Assembly: GCF_037042905.1 (NCBI RefSeq) | Contig: NC_087261.1 | Location: forward strand, 28,136,317 to 28,200,316 | Origin: Lytechinus pictus | Lineage: Eukaryota > Echinodermata > Echinoidea > Temnopleuroida > Toxopneustidae | Length of the DNA stretch: 64,000 nucleotides | Direction: 5' to 3' | In this document: positions 23,009-34,429 of the stretch, piece by piece | Layout of the letters: every line of letters begins with the position of its first letter | How positions within the stretch are numbered: the stretch's first letter is position 1 | The notes under the pieces: generated by a model | What the model was told of the DNA's origin: nothing | The model's input: only the letters and a program-made list of their open reading frames with translations | The model's database searches: none | Translations under genes and position numbers: made by a program

Positions 23009-23986
23009 CAGTGCGTATCAAAAAAAAGTTGACACTTTGAAAAAGCCCTGGGAATTAAAAAATATACAACATGTGGGTAATTTCTTCACATATAATCTTG
23101 GGTTTGGGTCTCATCTATCCAATGAAAGTAAAATTATTGACACTTGATTGAGCACTGTCCATTTTTGTAAAGCTCTCGGAAATCTGTTTGCGCAGAAATG
23201 CTCGTTTTCACGCTGTGTCAAGGGGAAATGGCAAAATCAAACTTACCCTGCGAAACATTTCTCATATATTTCACTTGCACTTTTTGTCAATTGAAATAAA
23301 ACAGATACATTCAAGCATTTTGTAACAATTTTGCCACCCAAATTGAAATTTCAACACTTAGTAAGCACAACCTTTACCCTTTTTGTGCCAGCTGGATCTG
23401 AGGACATAAATGAATCTGAACAAAAGTTTATATCACACATCTCCTACTTTTTATCACTAAGTTTTTATCATTTAAAGTGGGTTTACATATCATTTTTCAT
23501 TTAATACTTGTTTCTCCACACTTTTCCCAAGCTTGACAATGATTAACATAATGAAAGACAAGTCTAAGCCATTTCATGTAAATCACAGCATAGTGTAAGC
23601 AAATATCGTAACGATGGCCTCAGTGTGCGGGGGAGTGGGGTGGGGCGCAATGCACTCTTCGAAGTGTTTTGGGCAAGGAAACATGTTAAAAAATGTATTA
23701 AAGATATCTTCAAATCAATGTTACTAGCTAAGTTCAACGTATTCTTTATGATTAAGGTCTACTTTTATTTGCATAAACTATTTCCAAGTTCTGCGCAAAT
23801 CATTTTTCACTAACTTTTCAAAAGTAAGTGGTGCTCACTCAAGCGGAAATATTTTTCGACAGTTATATCGTCATTTGCTTAAATTGATCTGTACCAATGT
23901 TAAAATGTGGAAAAATTTTCAGGATATTACAAATGTATAATTTTACAGGATTTTTTCAAAGTGCAAACTTTTTTTGATACGCACTG
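23009..23986. mobile_element. Tc1/mariner-like MITE, unit 2
   Basis: Second copy of the element at 15555-16512, with CAGTGCGTATC at the left end and GATACGCACTG at the right end, flanked by TA. Length is 978. It carries an extra segment near 23497-23527 that is missing in unit 1. Confidence 0.7.
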
Positions 23987-24199
23987 TATATACATCATCC
24001 CTGTTAATTGATCATACGCATGATATACATGTACAATAGATGTTAGCACAAAAACAACAACAAGAACATTTGACCACACACCGATATGAGGCGATAAAGA
24101 GAAATTTAATATATATAATTATGAATTGATTGACGTTTGACGATTTGAAGTTTATATAAAACATTCATTCACTTTTCCTTTTTTTAAACACTTTCTTTC

Positions 24200-24487
24200 T
24201 GTCGTGGAGCGTTGTGGCCCAGTGGATTAGTCTTCGGACTTTGAAACAGAGGGTCGTGGGTTCGAATCCCAGCCATGGCGTAATTTCCTTCAGCAAGAAA
24301 CTGATCCACAATGTGCTGCACTCAACCCAGGTGAGGTAAATGGGTACCTGTAGGAAGTAATTCCTTAAAAAGCTGTGTGCGCTATGAACGCCTAGCTTAG
24401 CCGGGTAATATAGGAGCGCCTTGAGCACCTAACAAGGTGGATATGTGCGCGATATAAATACCCTATATTATTATTATTATTATTTCA
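24200..24487 (+). mobile_element. Full-length tRNA-derived SINE, unit 2 only
   Basis: The head has a tRNA A box (GTGGCCCAGTGGATTAGTC) and B box (GGGTTCGAATCCC). The body follows with 'ctcaacccaggtgaggt' and 'gcgccttgagcacc', then an (ATT)n tail. In unit 1 the flanks are directly joined (about 16711), so this is a clean presence/absence difference. Confidence 0.8.
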
Positions 24488-24736
24488 TATATTTTAATTT
24501 CCGTCATACTTCTTCTATGGAGAATTAAACTAAATTGGATTAAATAGGCAGATTTTGATTGTTACCAATAAAATGAATAAAGTGGAGGGGCCTACTGAAA
24601 ATCAAAGCTTGTATAAGATGTAGACCCCCTGTCGTCATTACATGGGTAAAGATTAAAACAAAGCAAGACAATTAGCAAAATTGTTAGAATTTATAGGAAC
24701 TTTGTAACATGATGCACTATATGATACACTATATCC

Positions 24737-24956
24737 CAGCCACGGCGTAATTTCCTTCAGCAAGAAACTCATCCACATTGTGCTTCACTCAACCCAGGTG
24801 AGGTGAATGGGTACCCGGTAGGAAGAAATTCCTTGAATGCTTTGAGCGCCTAGGCAGCTCAGCTAAAGCCGGGGTAATAATAATCATGATAATAGCAGGG
24901 CCCGCTGGTAGAACAATTTTCGAAACTGAAGTGGCTTCCCTGTGTAAATATACCTA

Positions 24957-24990
<34 letters not shown>
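24737..24990 (+). mobile_element. 5'-truncated SINE, unit 2
   Basis: Counterpart of the truncated SINE at 16976-17212, with a small internal duplication ('aataataatcatgataata') and an (ATT)n tail. Confidence 0.6.
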
Positions 24991-24992
<2 letters not shown>

Positions 24993-26256
24993 CAAAATAA
25001 TTATATACAAAGTTATATTGACTTTAAAATAATCAACACGACAGTGGATATTAGTAACAAAGTTCACTAGATATTTTATTGAATCAGTAAGAGTTAGGAA
25101 GAAATTTGTTAATGAGTAATTTAAATCGGTTCAGAAAAGATGTTTATTTTATTGTTCTGTCTAGCGAAATTCAGATTTTGGGCCCTCTAAAAACACAGTT
25201 TTTCTAAAAAAATACCGTTTGCCTGTCTGGAATTGTATGAATGCAAAAAAAAAATGTTTCATATTAATTCATTTGTGGGACGTTGGGTATATTATTTATA
25301 TTTAGCTGATATATAAATTGAGAATGTTTTAAGCTGTACAGGTCACCGACTTTATAAGTCTCACGAAATATTGGATCTGTATGGGTTCTTAAGGGCACAA
25401 TCCTCAGTACTTTTTTTTTTTAAGTAGAAAGACTTTGAGATGCATATCCCAAGGCCAGAATCACTTCATCTGCTCGTACTTTTTTAAAATAAAGTTTTCT
25501 TCTTAAAGGATAACAATGATGATTTGAATTATAATTTCTTTCTTTCTTTTTTTCTCTCTTTCCTTCTCTCTTCTCTTCTTCCTGTATGCCTTTCTTTATC
25601 ATTTTTTTCTCTTTTAATTGATTTTTTTTTCTTTCATTCTCGCTTGGTATAAAATGTTTTTGTCTCTACTTGCATTTTGCTTTCGTGTTGCTGCTTCCTT
25701 AATGATTGTTTCAATGCTCTCCATTTTTACTTATTTCACTTTTTTTCTACTTATCCTGTTTCCTAAGTGTTAGTTTTCGCTTTCTTCTCTAATTGATTGT
25801 ATTCTTTGTTGTTAAAGGGCAATATATTCCCCAAAATACAGATATTATGCATTATTTCAGGTGCGGATCCAGCATTTGCCAATATAGTGGGCTGAGATTA
25901 ACCGATCCACCTCGAAAAGCTTATTTTCTTTTTTTTTCAAGAGGCTACTCCTAGATGAAGAAAAAAAAAAGGGGGGGGGGCGCCCGGAGCTCCGTATCTA
26001 TAATCCCCATTAATCATGTTGATATTGGCATGTCAATATTGTACCCCCTTATTGAAGGCAATGGAATTTATGAAATGAAAAAAGAAAGAAAAGAAACGGC
26101 AGGTCAGTAGTCTACATAGGAAGACTTATAAAAAGAATACATCGTACCCATAATACAAATCATTTGTTCAAAATTTTGCCCGTGTTTGTGCTTAAACTAA
26201 AAATTTTCAAGCAACGTCCCTTTTTAGCATTCGACCTTCTGCCAAAGTACATCTAT

Positions 26257-26838
26257 TTAACACATTAATATGGCACGGAATTCTCTCACGCGCCACCAGT
26301 ATATGAAAGCATTAGCTATCGTATTCAAAGTTTGAATGATTATCCAAATTATTTGCAGACAATATACAACAGGTGCAGCAGCGAAGTATATGATATCTGG
26401 TAAAGTGATGAGGAGCAAGTTTGTTATCAAAATAAGAGCGTAATTCTTTAACACTCGTTTTGTCTTTCTTCTTCGCGATTGATACTGATTACCAGCTGAT
26501 CCAGGGGGTGTTTCAGCTACCGATCTGTATACGAAGATGTAACAAACTCCGGTGAAGGTTAATAAAGAATTACAAACACAAGATTGAGTTAGTTTGTATG
26601 TGTAAGCGTCTATATCGGATAAGGGTACAGACACAGCTATCATGATCACCCAGGTTGTGAGGCAAATACAGACTCGGCGGGACTTGGTTAGAATGTGCCT
26701 CGTCCCGAATGGGTCGAGTTTGAATGCGATGAATTGATCAACAGCCACAAACAGAACATTGGTAGTGGAAACCAGACTTGAAGATGTGAATAGTAGGCGG
26801 GACAAGGTAACATATACCTTAGGTAACGGAATCCAGTC
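26257..26838 (-). CDS. GPCR C exon 2 (TM3 to TM7)
   Basis: It starts DWIPLPKVYVTL after 'tttgcag' and ends with TAA at 26257-26259. Differs from gene B mainly by FAAAP in place of LAAAAAP. Confidence 0.82.
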   Translation of the reverse strand, partial: DWIPLPKVYVTLSRLLFTSSSLVSTTNVLFVAVDQFIAFKLDPFGTRHILTKSRRVCICLTTWVIMIAVSVPLSDIDAYTYKLTQSCVCNSLLTFTGVCYIFVYRSVAETPPGSAGNQYQSRRRKTKRVLKNYALILITNLLLITLPDIIYFAAAPVVYCLQIIWIIIQTLNTIANAFIYWWRVREFRAILMC

Positions 26839-28293
26839 CTGCAAAGGGGATACAGCCAAATATCATTTTATTTCAAGGCTGCCGAAAATTTCTTCGAAAA
26901 ATAGATGCTTACCAATAAAACCTTATCATAAATTCTTTAATACTTAGTGAAAATAATACCCAATTTGTAACCAAAACTGAATTCCCGGCAGAGACATTTT
27001 TTCGGCATCACCAATTTTTTCCAAAGGGTAGATAGCTCTGGGGAACCAAGATTTAAGCTACGCCTACCATTGTTCTCTTCGTCCATATCTTTCACACAAT
27101 ATTTAAATCAAAAGAGTTGCCAAAGCTGTTGTACATGTATAACTTCACATAATTGTATACACACACACACACAAACACACACACCCATATATATGGTTAC
27201 ACTTCGTAATTCCGAAGGTTCTTTAGTCCGAAACACGTAAATTGCCTATACCTCGATGTTCGTTAATCCGAAAACGTAAAAGGGTTCGTTAATCCAAACA
27301 TTTATGGCGTTATTCCGAAGGTTCGTTATTCCGAAGGTTCGACAATCCGAAAACGAAATAAGGTTCGATGTTCCGAAGGTTCGTTAATCCGAAAACAAAA
27401 TAAGGTTCGTTGTTCCGAAGGTTCGTTAATCTGAAAACGAAATAAGGTTCGTTTTTCCGAAGGTTCGTTAGTCCGAAAACGAAATAAGGTTCGTTAATCA
27501 TTTCGTTTTCGGACTAACGAACCTTCGGAATTACGAACCTCATTTCGTTTTCGGATTAACGAACCTTCTGAATTACGAACCTCACTTCGTTTTCGGACTA
27601 ACGAACCTTCTGAATTACGAACCTCATTTCGTTTTCGGACTAACGAAACGTCGGAATTACGAACCTTCGGAAATATGAACCTTCGGAATAACGAACCTTC
27701 GGAATATCCGAACCTTCGGAATAACGAATCTTCGGAATTACGAATGTATGCGTCACTGAGTTATGCATATTACTTTTTTGTGATAAATAAGCAAAACTTT
27801 AAAATGTCATAAATTTCTTATTTTATTTCCGATTTTGATGAAACTCTTAGTATTATGCTTGCTTGAATTTTCCCTTCTGATTTAAATCAACTTTTTTTGG
27901 GTGGACTTGACCTTTAACATTATCCCCCATCATAGTGGGTATTAATATAGGAATTCTACTCAGAATGATTACGTTCCATATACCTACCGAATAAGAAAGC
28001 GCCACTATATAGTCAACAAAGATAACAATATTTAGAAGTAAGTCAGCGAGAACGATGTTGAAAGCGAATATGAAGTGTTTCTTTCGAACTCGACGATGAC
28101 AGGCGATAGTGAGGAGTGTGATGGCCGTGATGACGATACCAATAATTGATGTGATCCCGATGATGTGCAAGAGAACATTGTATATGTACCCATCGCAGTC
28201 ACTTGTATGCGGCTGGTACCGTCTAGAAGTATTCCAAGAGTCATATGACCCCAAATTAGTCTCATTTGAAGAGAAATTACCTTCAATATCCAT
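26257..28293 (-). CDS. Rhodopsin-class (class A) GPCR C, two exons
   Basis: Exon 1 is 27988-28293 and exon 2 is 26257-26838, spliced in phase 0 to give 295 residues. Motifs match gene B: three N-terminal sequons, LAD, DQF, TM4 tryptophan, LP in TM6, NAFIY in TM7, C terminus FRAILMC. It has a three-alanine run before TM7 where B has five. This is the GPCR closest to lectin copy 2. Its start codon and the first recognised lectin exon are 2.86 kb apart in head-to-head orientation, so a shared regulatory region is possible. No defect was seen in the frame. Confidence 0.82.
27201..27746. repeat. Foldback of TTCGTTAATCCGAAAACG repeats, GPCR C intron
   Basis: Near-identical to 19431-19976, same length of 546 bases, with the arm reversal near 27508. 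Confidence 0.8.
27988..28293 (-). CDS. GPCR C exon 1 (N terminus, TM1, TM2)
   Basis: It starts MDIEGNFSSNET and ends IVALSYS at donor 'gtaggt'. One residue away from gene A exon 1 (IVALS against VVALS). Confidence 0.82.
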
Positions 28294-31157
28294 CCTAAGA
28301 TTAACTTTCTTAGTTAGAATTCATGCGATGTGATCACTCGTAGAACCAAAATCAGGTATGATTATTAAGGGGTCATGAGCAACGTTTTCAAAAATTAACT
28401 ATTAAAAGCTATAATAAATTTGATATGATTGATGTCAATATCTCCTATTTCTCCTGGTATTATAATTCACAAATTTTGATTTCACAAAGAATATTTATTG
28501 CAAAACAGAGTAATACATTTTGAATTAGACAAATGGAGTACTACATGCAAAGAGTTATGCCATTCTGGGCCTAATGAAAATAATAAATAAATAAAAGTTA
28601 TTAAATAATTCTTATCAACGACACTAAAGAAATCAGAAATGGCTTACATAAAGTTTGGCTGGGAGATTTGTAAGTCAGTTGTGTAATATCCGTTTTACTT
28701 TTAAATACAAATGTCATCTGAGGTAACTTTATTTCTTAAATTGTGTTCCTTAAATCTAGGATTATGTTATATATATTATGTCTTGTAGTATTTTCGACCT
28801 TGTTATGTTATGTTTATCATAATTATGTACAATTTTGAAACGGAAATCAATAAACCAAATCAAATCCCGAATTATGAACTAAAAGGTTCAAGGTATATCA
28901 ATGTCAACCTTTTACATTTTCAAACATCAATAACTCAATACAAACAATAATTTATTTATGATAAATTATAATAAATTAATAATTAATAATAATTAAATAA
29001 ATTAATAATAAATTATCAGTTATATCGGGAGGAGAGACCTGCGGGTCATAGTGATTCAGTTCGCTTTTCGCCTCCCAGGCACAGGTGACGCCAAACAAAT
29101 AATAATAATAATAATAATATAAAAATGATACAAATTTTCATAGATAAGCTGACAAAATATCGTTATAAAATATGAAATGTATACATAATTATGTAACAAT
29201 ATAAAAAAGGTTATAGAAAGTATACTTGTAATTGGTTCTAAAATAATAACATACAATAAATCAAAAATTGTCTTACATTAAGTTTGGTTGGGAGATTTAT
29301 ATAGGTCTGTTGTGTAATATTCCAAAAAGATTGGTCCAAATCTAAACGTCCATATAATGACGGTAAAAATGACGTTGACTTACGAAGGGCGATCACGGTC
29401 ACTTAACTGAGCTAAAATATCCGTGAAGACAAATTTATAGTAGGTCAATGGTAATGATTAACAATTGGTTTCAGCATGGACCATACATATACATGTATAT
29501 TATTTGTTTCATTTTTTTCTTCTTAAAATTGCAATCAGTCAAAGTACCTGCTCCTGCTGCCCGCCTTCTTCCTTCGTGTACACTGTACTCCTCTGTCTTC
29601 TCCCCTCACCTCCGTATCTAATATTGTAAAACAAAATATTTTCTCACACGATCCATCAGTTACGTTTTTGTAAAGTGCACAAAAACTGTTTGTATTTATT
29701 CTTAAACAAAATATCTGTATATTATTACGACCCAATATTTCTTTGTTGTAATTTTGTAATGAAACTAAGTTAGGGGCTTGCCTTTTGTACAAGCTTTGCT
29801 TTTTTTTCGGCAAGACCCTCCATTTTACTTTTGAATACAAATGTCATCTGAGATAACTTTATTTATTGAATTGTGTTCCTTAAATCTATGATTATGTTCT
29901 CAACTCCTCAAAAAAGGTTGGAAGTCTGACTTTGATCGATAATCCCTCTTCGGTTTTAGTCAATATCAATGTGTAATTAATATCAATGAATAGAGCATTT
30001 AATTTCCTTTAAGATGATACCCTACATGATATGATTACGGTTCACATGGAGGTGCAGTGCCTTGAAATGTGGGGCAAGGTCAAAATTCAAAAGCTGCAAA
30101 ATGGCTCAATATTGAAAGTCACTGTTCTTTTTTCCGTGGTGATGAGTGAGTTTCTCAGCGGTTTTGTTTTTACTTTGACCGATAATTCCTCATCGGTCTT
30201 AATAAATATCAATGTGTAATTAATATCAATGAATAGATCATTTAATTTTCTTTAAAATGATACCCTATATGATATGATTGTCATTCATATGGAGGTGCAG
30301 TGCCTTGAAATGTGGGGCAAGGTCAAAATTCAAAAGTTGCAAAATGACGCAATATTGAAAGTCACTGTTCTTTTTTCCGTGGTGATGAGTGAGTTTTTCA
30401 ATAATTTCTTTCAATTGTTTTCATGCACCTTAACATCAACATTAACATGGAATCAAACACACCTCTGCACAAGCAAAAACATAACAAACAAACATGCATG
30501 GGTATTTCAAACAAAGACACAAACCATGTTATCTCACAGAACCATCACTACAGTAGCAGGGGCTTGGTTTGAATGGATTTTCATCTCTACAGACACAGAC
30601 AAAAGAACAATGTTCTGTATTGACCCTTCATGACTATTTTTGCTCGTTTTGCAGCTTTTCAATTCAGACCTCATCCAACAAATTTGAATCATGCTCTTTT
30701 CATGATGACATGATCATAACAAGCATGGTATCATTTTAAAGAGAATTAAATTATCTTTCGAATGATGTAAAATATGCATTGTTTAAAATTGGGAGTAGGG
30801 AGAAATTAATGGCCAAACACAGATTTCCAAACTTTTTTTGAGAGGTTTATATATATCATATTATGTCTTGAAGTATTTTCGACCTTGTTATGTTTATCAT
30901 ATTTTGTACAATTGTGAAACGGAAATCAATAAATCAAATCAAATCGAATCAAATTATCATTATTGTCATCATTATTATTATCATTATTTATATCATATTC
31001 ATTATTATTATTACTATCATTATTACTATTATTGTCATTATAATCATTTTGTCAAAATTGTTTGTGTTTTGATACGTTCAACGCAGAAATTAATAAAAAA
31101 GAAAAACCCGGACAATGGAATGCGATTAAAATGTTATTTGTTACGTGTTCGACACAG
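28294..31157. promoter_or_regulatory. Head-to-head intergenic region between GPCR C and lectin copy 2
   Basis: GPCR C reads left and lectin copy 2 reads right from this region. Blocks at 28660-28690, 29280-29480, 30010-30160 and 30250-30420 are paralogous to GPCR upstream DNA near 13455-13950 and to the flank of lectin copy 1. ATT/AAT low complexity occurs near 28980-29120 and 30955-31050. The missing lectin signal-peptide exon could lie here but was not found. The regulatory role is inference; no TATA box or initiator was assigned. Confidence 0.4.
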
Positions 31158-31442
31158 TTCGTTGCGGATCACCATCACTCCCAAACGGTACTGTTACCCA
31201 TCTCAACGACCATGTCTGCCTCGAGTTCAGCGAAGACCGACTCGACTGGCCTTCAGCTCAGGCGAGATGCCAGCAAAACATGGGTATCCTCGTGACCATC
31301 CGCGACATCGAAGCACAGCAGACGATCAGGGCGACGTTGATGGACTTCGTCGATGATGGGAACACGGATCGTTTTTGGATCGGGGCAGAAGAACGTCGGA
31401 GCAGCGTGGCGCAGGCGACGAGGAACTGGCAATGGGTGGATG
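31158..31442 (+). CDS. Lectin copy 2, exon: N-terminal half of C-type lectin domain
   Basis: Intact and very close to copy 1. Visible changes include Glu to Gln (EAQQTIR) and Ile to Phe (MDFVDD). Acceptor 'gacacag', donor 'gtaagt' at 31443, again followed by a poly-G run. Confidence 0.75.
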
Positions 31443-32373
31443 GTAAGTTTATCGAGGGGGGGGGGGTAGTTCCCCCATAAATTTTGAACACTTATATTTT
31501 TTAACCATGTTAACTGAAAATGTTAACAAATTTTCTTTAAAAACTGTGTAAGAAAATCTGTTAAGTTCACTCTAGGAAAATGCATTAGTGCCACCATGAC
31601 AAGTTCGGTCGCTTTGCTCCGGTTTGATTTCCTTCGATTTTTTACGCGTCTTGCCTGCAACCCCCTCGAAAAAAAATCTTCATACGGGGGGGGGGGAGCT
31701 TTCATTTGTTGTCCAATAAATTGTCAGGTCTGACATCTTTCCTTAAAATTTGAGTGGCCGAGTTTGTCAGATAAAACACCCGACAATTCCTTGCATTAAA
31801 TGGCCCCAGATAAGGACAACTTTAGACCCTCATACGGTCTTCCGTATAATAATCAGACTTCATTGCTCATTACTCTGGCAGATCATACGAGAGTGTGTGG
31901 GTGTGTGTGTGTTTGTCTGTGAGAGAGCGTTTCAACAAGATTTGTGTGTGGGTGTGTCCGTGTGTGTGTTTGTCCGTGAGAGAGCGTTTCAACAAGATTT
32001 GTAGTCAGACAAGTTTTCAGATCTGAAAACGTCATTTGGTTGATGAAAATGTGTTGAGAGTGTCTGGCATTTACTATAGAAACTGTCGGGTACAATACCC
32101 ACCAAGTCTGCGCGCGTTCCTGGGCGTTTCATCACGAGTTTTTGTCAATGATTTTCACTCCCAATTTGCTCTCGGCCAATCAGATTCAAGGATTTCGGTA
32201 GCTTAGTACAGCTGTTGACTGAAGACTTGTTTCATGAAATGCTCCCACATTCAGGTGGCAGATATGCCACGAATATTACGAATATATATAAGCAAAAATA
32301 ATCGGCTAGTTTCACTGTTGAAATTCACGTTCACTTTGATTTACTCTCGATCATCCAATCTCTTTGCTGAAAG

Positions 32374-32529
32374 GTTCGTTGGTCGAAGATGTCTTTTGGG
32401 GGAATGACGAGCCAACATCGGCCACGGGATCGTCCTCCAGAGGCGAGTGCGTTGATCTCGATCCGACCACGGAGTACAGCTGGAACGATAACGACTGCAG
32501 CTGGGAAGAGAGATACATTCGTCAATTCG
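32374..32529 (+). CDS. Lectin copy 2, exon: C-terminal half of C-type lectin domain, last cysteine lost
   Basis: WND and EPT are kept, but the final cysteine is Arg (YIRQF; TGT to CGT), which removes the long-range disulfide that closes the lectin fold. Splice sites are intact (donor 'gtaagc'). Confidence 0.75.
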
Positions 32530-32897
32530 GTAAGCTATTAATTCATCATCAATAAATCATTTCACTGATGAACTTTGAACCAGTGATGTCATCTTACTTT
32601 ACACTGACACTCGAAGATTAGCATACATTTATTTTGATCTACTGTCGTTGGTCTCAGTTGGTGCGCGATGATCCAGGGATAAAATGATGCGCCAATGTGT
32701 GCGCTATTTACTAATGATGTCATCTTACGTCAGATTAACGCCCGGTTGGTGTTACGTAACACGTTCTTATTCTAGTACTGTCGTACTTTAGTTTAGTGTA
32801 TGTGATGACCTTGAAAAAAAACACATGGTGTGACAAATTACGTCAGGGCCCCGTAATGCAAAGGTTAGGGATTAATCGCTAAATGAAATGACCTATG

Positions 32898-33346
32898 GGC
32901 TATCCACGGTTACTCACGTTACATTTGGAGACACCTTGACTCATACTTGGAGCTGTAACTCCATTATTATTGATAGGAACTAAACATCTCTTTATCACAA
33001 CATAGTACGCAGTCTGACTATCCTTTGTATAAAAACAAAACTTGAGAATTTCATTATGCTCCTGGCAAATCTTTGAAATGTGTCGGTTACTCATATTACA
33101 TGATTTGGACATGCATAAAATGAAAAGTGGACATAAGTGAAAAGTGTCCTCATGCAAGGCTTTTATCATGTTTATTAAAGTTGATTATATCCATTTCAAA
33201 GAAGTATATTAGGGAGACAAATTTGTATATAATTAAAAAAATAAAGAACACATGGTTTTTACTAGGGGTGCAGATAAAGTGGTTACTCACGTTACGGTTT
33301 AGATGGGCTATGTACAAAGACACATTGAGCTCATGTCCACCAACCT
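32898..33346. repeat. Copy-2-specific insertion with repeated GGTTACTCACGTTAC motifs
   Basis: It interrupts the foldback MITE that is uninterrupted in copy 1. 'ggttactcacgttac' occurs near both ends in direct orientation, with a decayed form near 33082. 'acctatg' flanks it and may be a target duplication. Confidence 0.4.
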
Positions 33347-34429
33347 ATGAAATTGCCCCTATGAAGATCATCGTTGCTCATTAGACTGACAAGGACCAAT
33401 CAGAAATGTTCTTTCAAATTATTCTTTCAAATCAGCGATTAATCGCTAACGGGGCCCCGATTTATTATATTGATGTCCGTTGCAAAAAACAATCCAAAAA
33501 TTATCATACTCACAGTGACTTCATCCAATCAAAATCACGCCTTTGGGAACACAGCCTTGAGTTTCTTTTGCGTTGAAGTGTCACAGCAAACCTTACGATT
33601 CGAATTTTAATGAAACGTTATGAAATTGAAGAAAATTCTAAACCAACTAACTAGAAAACTTCTTAATCGTCAAAGCGAATGCCTGAAACTATTGACCATT
33701 TTGATAGAAGAATTTCGATAGTTATCCAGAATCGGAAATAAGACTATTTCATGTGTTTATATAAAAAGAAAATGTTTAAAATGCAGTTTCTTCCAAAATC
33801 GGGTCATGGACCAAGTCGCTGGGGGTGTAGGCAACTCTTCATATGATAGGCTTGGTCCTGGGCCCCTATTATCAACCTCAGTGATTAATCGCTAATATGA
33901 AAGAGCAATTCTTATTGGTTCCTCGTCAGTCTATTGAGAAAAATGGGCATGTAACGATAATCGTGATAGGCTCATGGGCCCCTAATATCAACCTCAGCGA
34001 TTAATCGCTAATATGAAAGAGCAATTCTGATTGGTTCCTCGTCAGTCTACTGAGCAAAATGGGCATGTAACGATGATTGTGATAGAAGATAAAAGATATG
34101 TTTTTCTCTATGAAAATGGAGGTCATTTGGTTACATTTTCATTTTTTAAAACATATCTCACAGATTACCTGGGATGCTATAGAGAATAATACACGTAGCA
34201 ACCCAGCACCCCTGCTTCTCAGGGCCGCCCTGGTAAGCGCGGGGGGGGGGGGGGGGGGGTGCTGCGCGTATTATTAATCGCTAAATGAAATAGCCTATCA
34301 AGATCATCGTTACATCATGGCGCCCATGATGTAACGATGATCTTGATTGGTCATTTCATTTGGCGATTAATCGCCAACCTTTGTGACACGGGATCATGTA
34401 ACGAAATTTACTATATTCTATTGTCTTAG

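Larger units (their letters stand above)
20524..26256. other. Upstream/spacer block of GPCR B, copy of 13053-18474
   Basis: Same content as the preceding spacer: shared upstream block, CT tract near 21700, MITE at 23009-23986, truncated SINE near 24737-24990, hAT-like fragment near 25860. The differences from unit 1 are point changes, homopolymer length changes (for example poly-G at 22974-22985) and the full SINE. No gene recognised. Confidence 0.6.
19988..27757. repeat. Tandem duplication unit 2 (GPCR B exon 1 to mid-intron of GPCR C)
   Basis: About 7.77 kb, against 7.47 kb for unit 1. The extra length is largely one SINE inserted at about 24200-24487. Identity to unit 1 is high along its whole length, indicating a recent duplication. 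Confidence 0.8.

Noticed and set aside
29535..29840. Leucine-rich stretch as a signal-peptide exon for lectin copy 2
   Set aside because: The plus-strand hydrophobic frame has an upstream stop and no ATG, and the segment is missing from copy 1.
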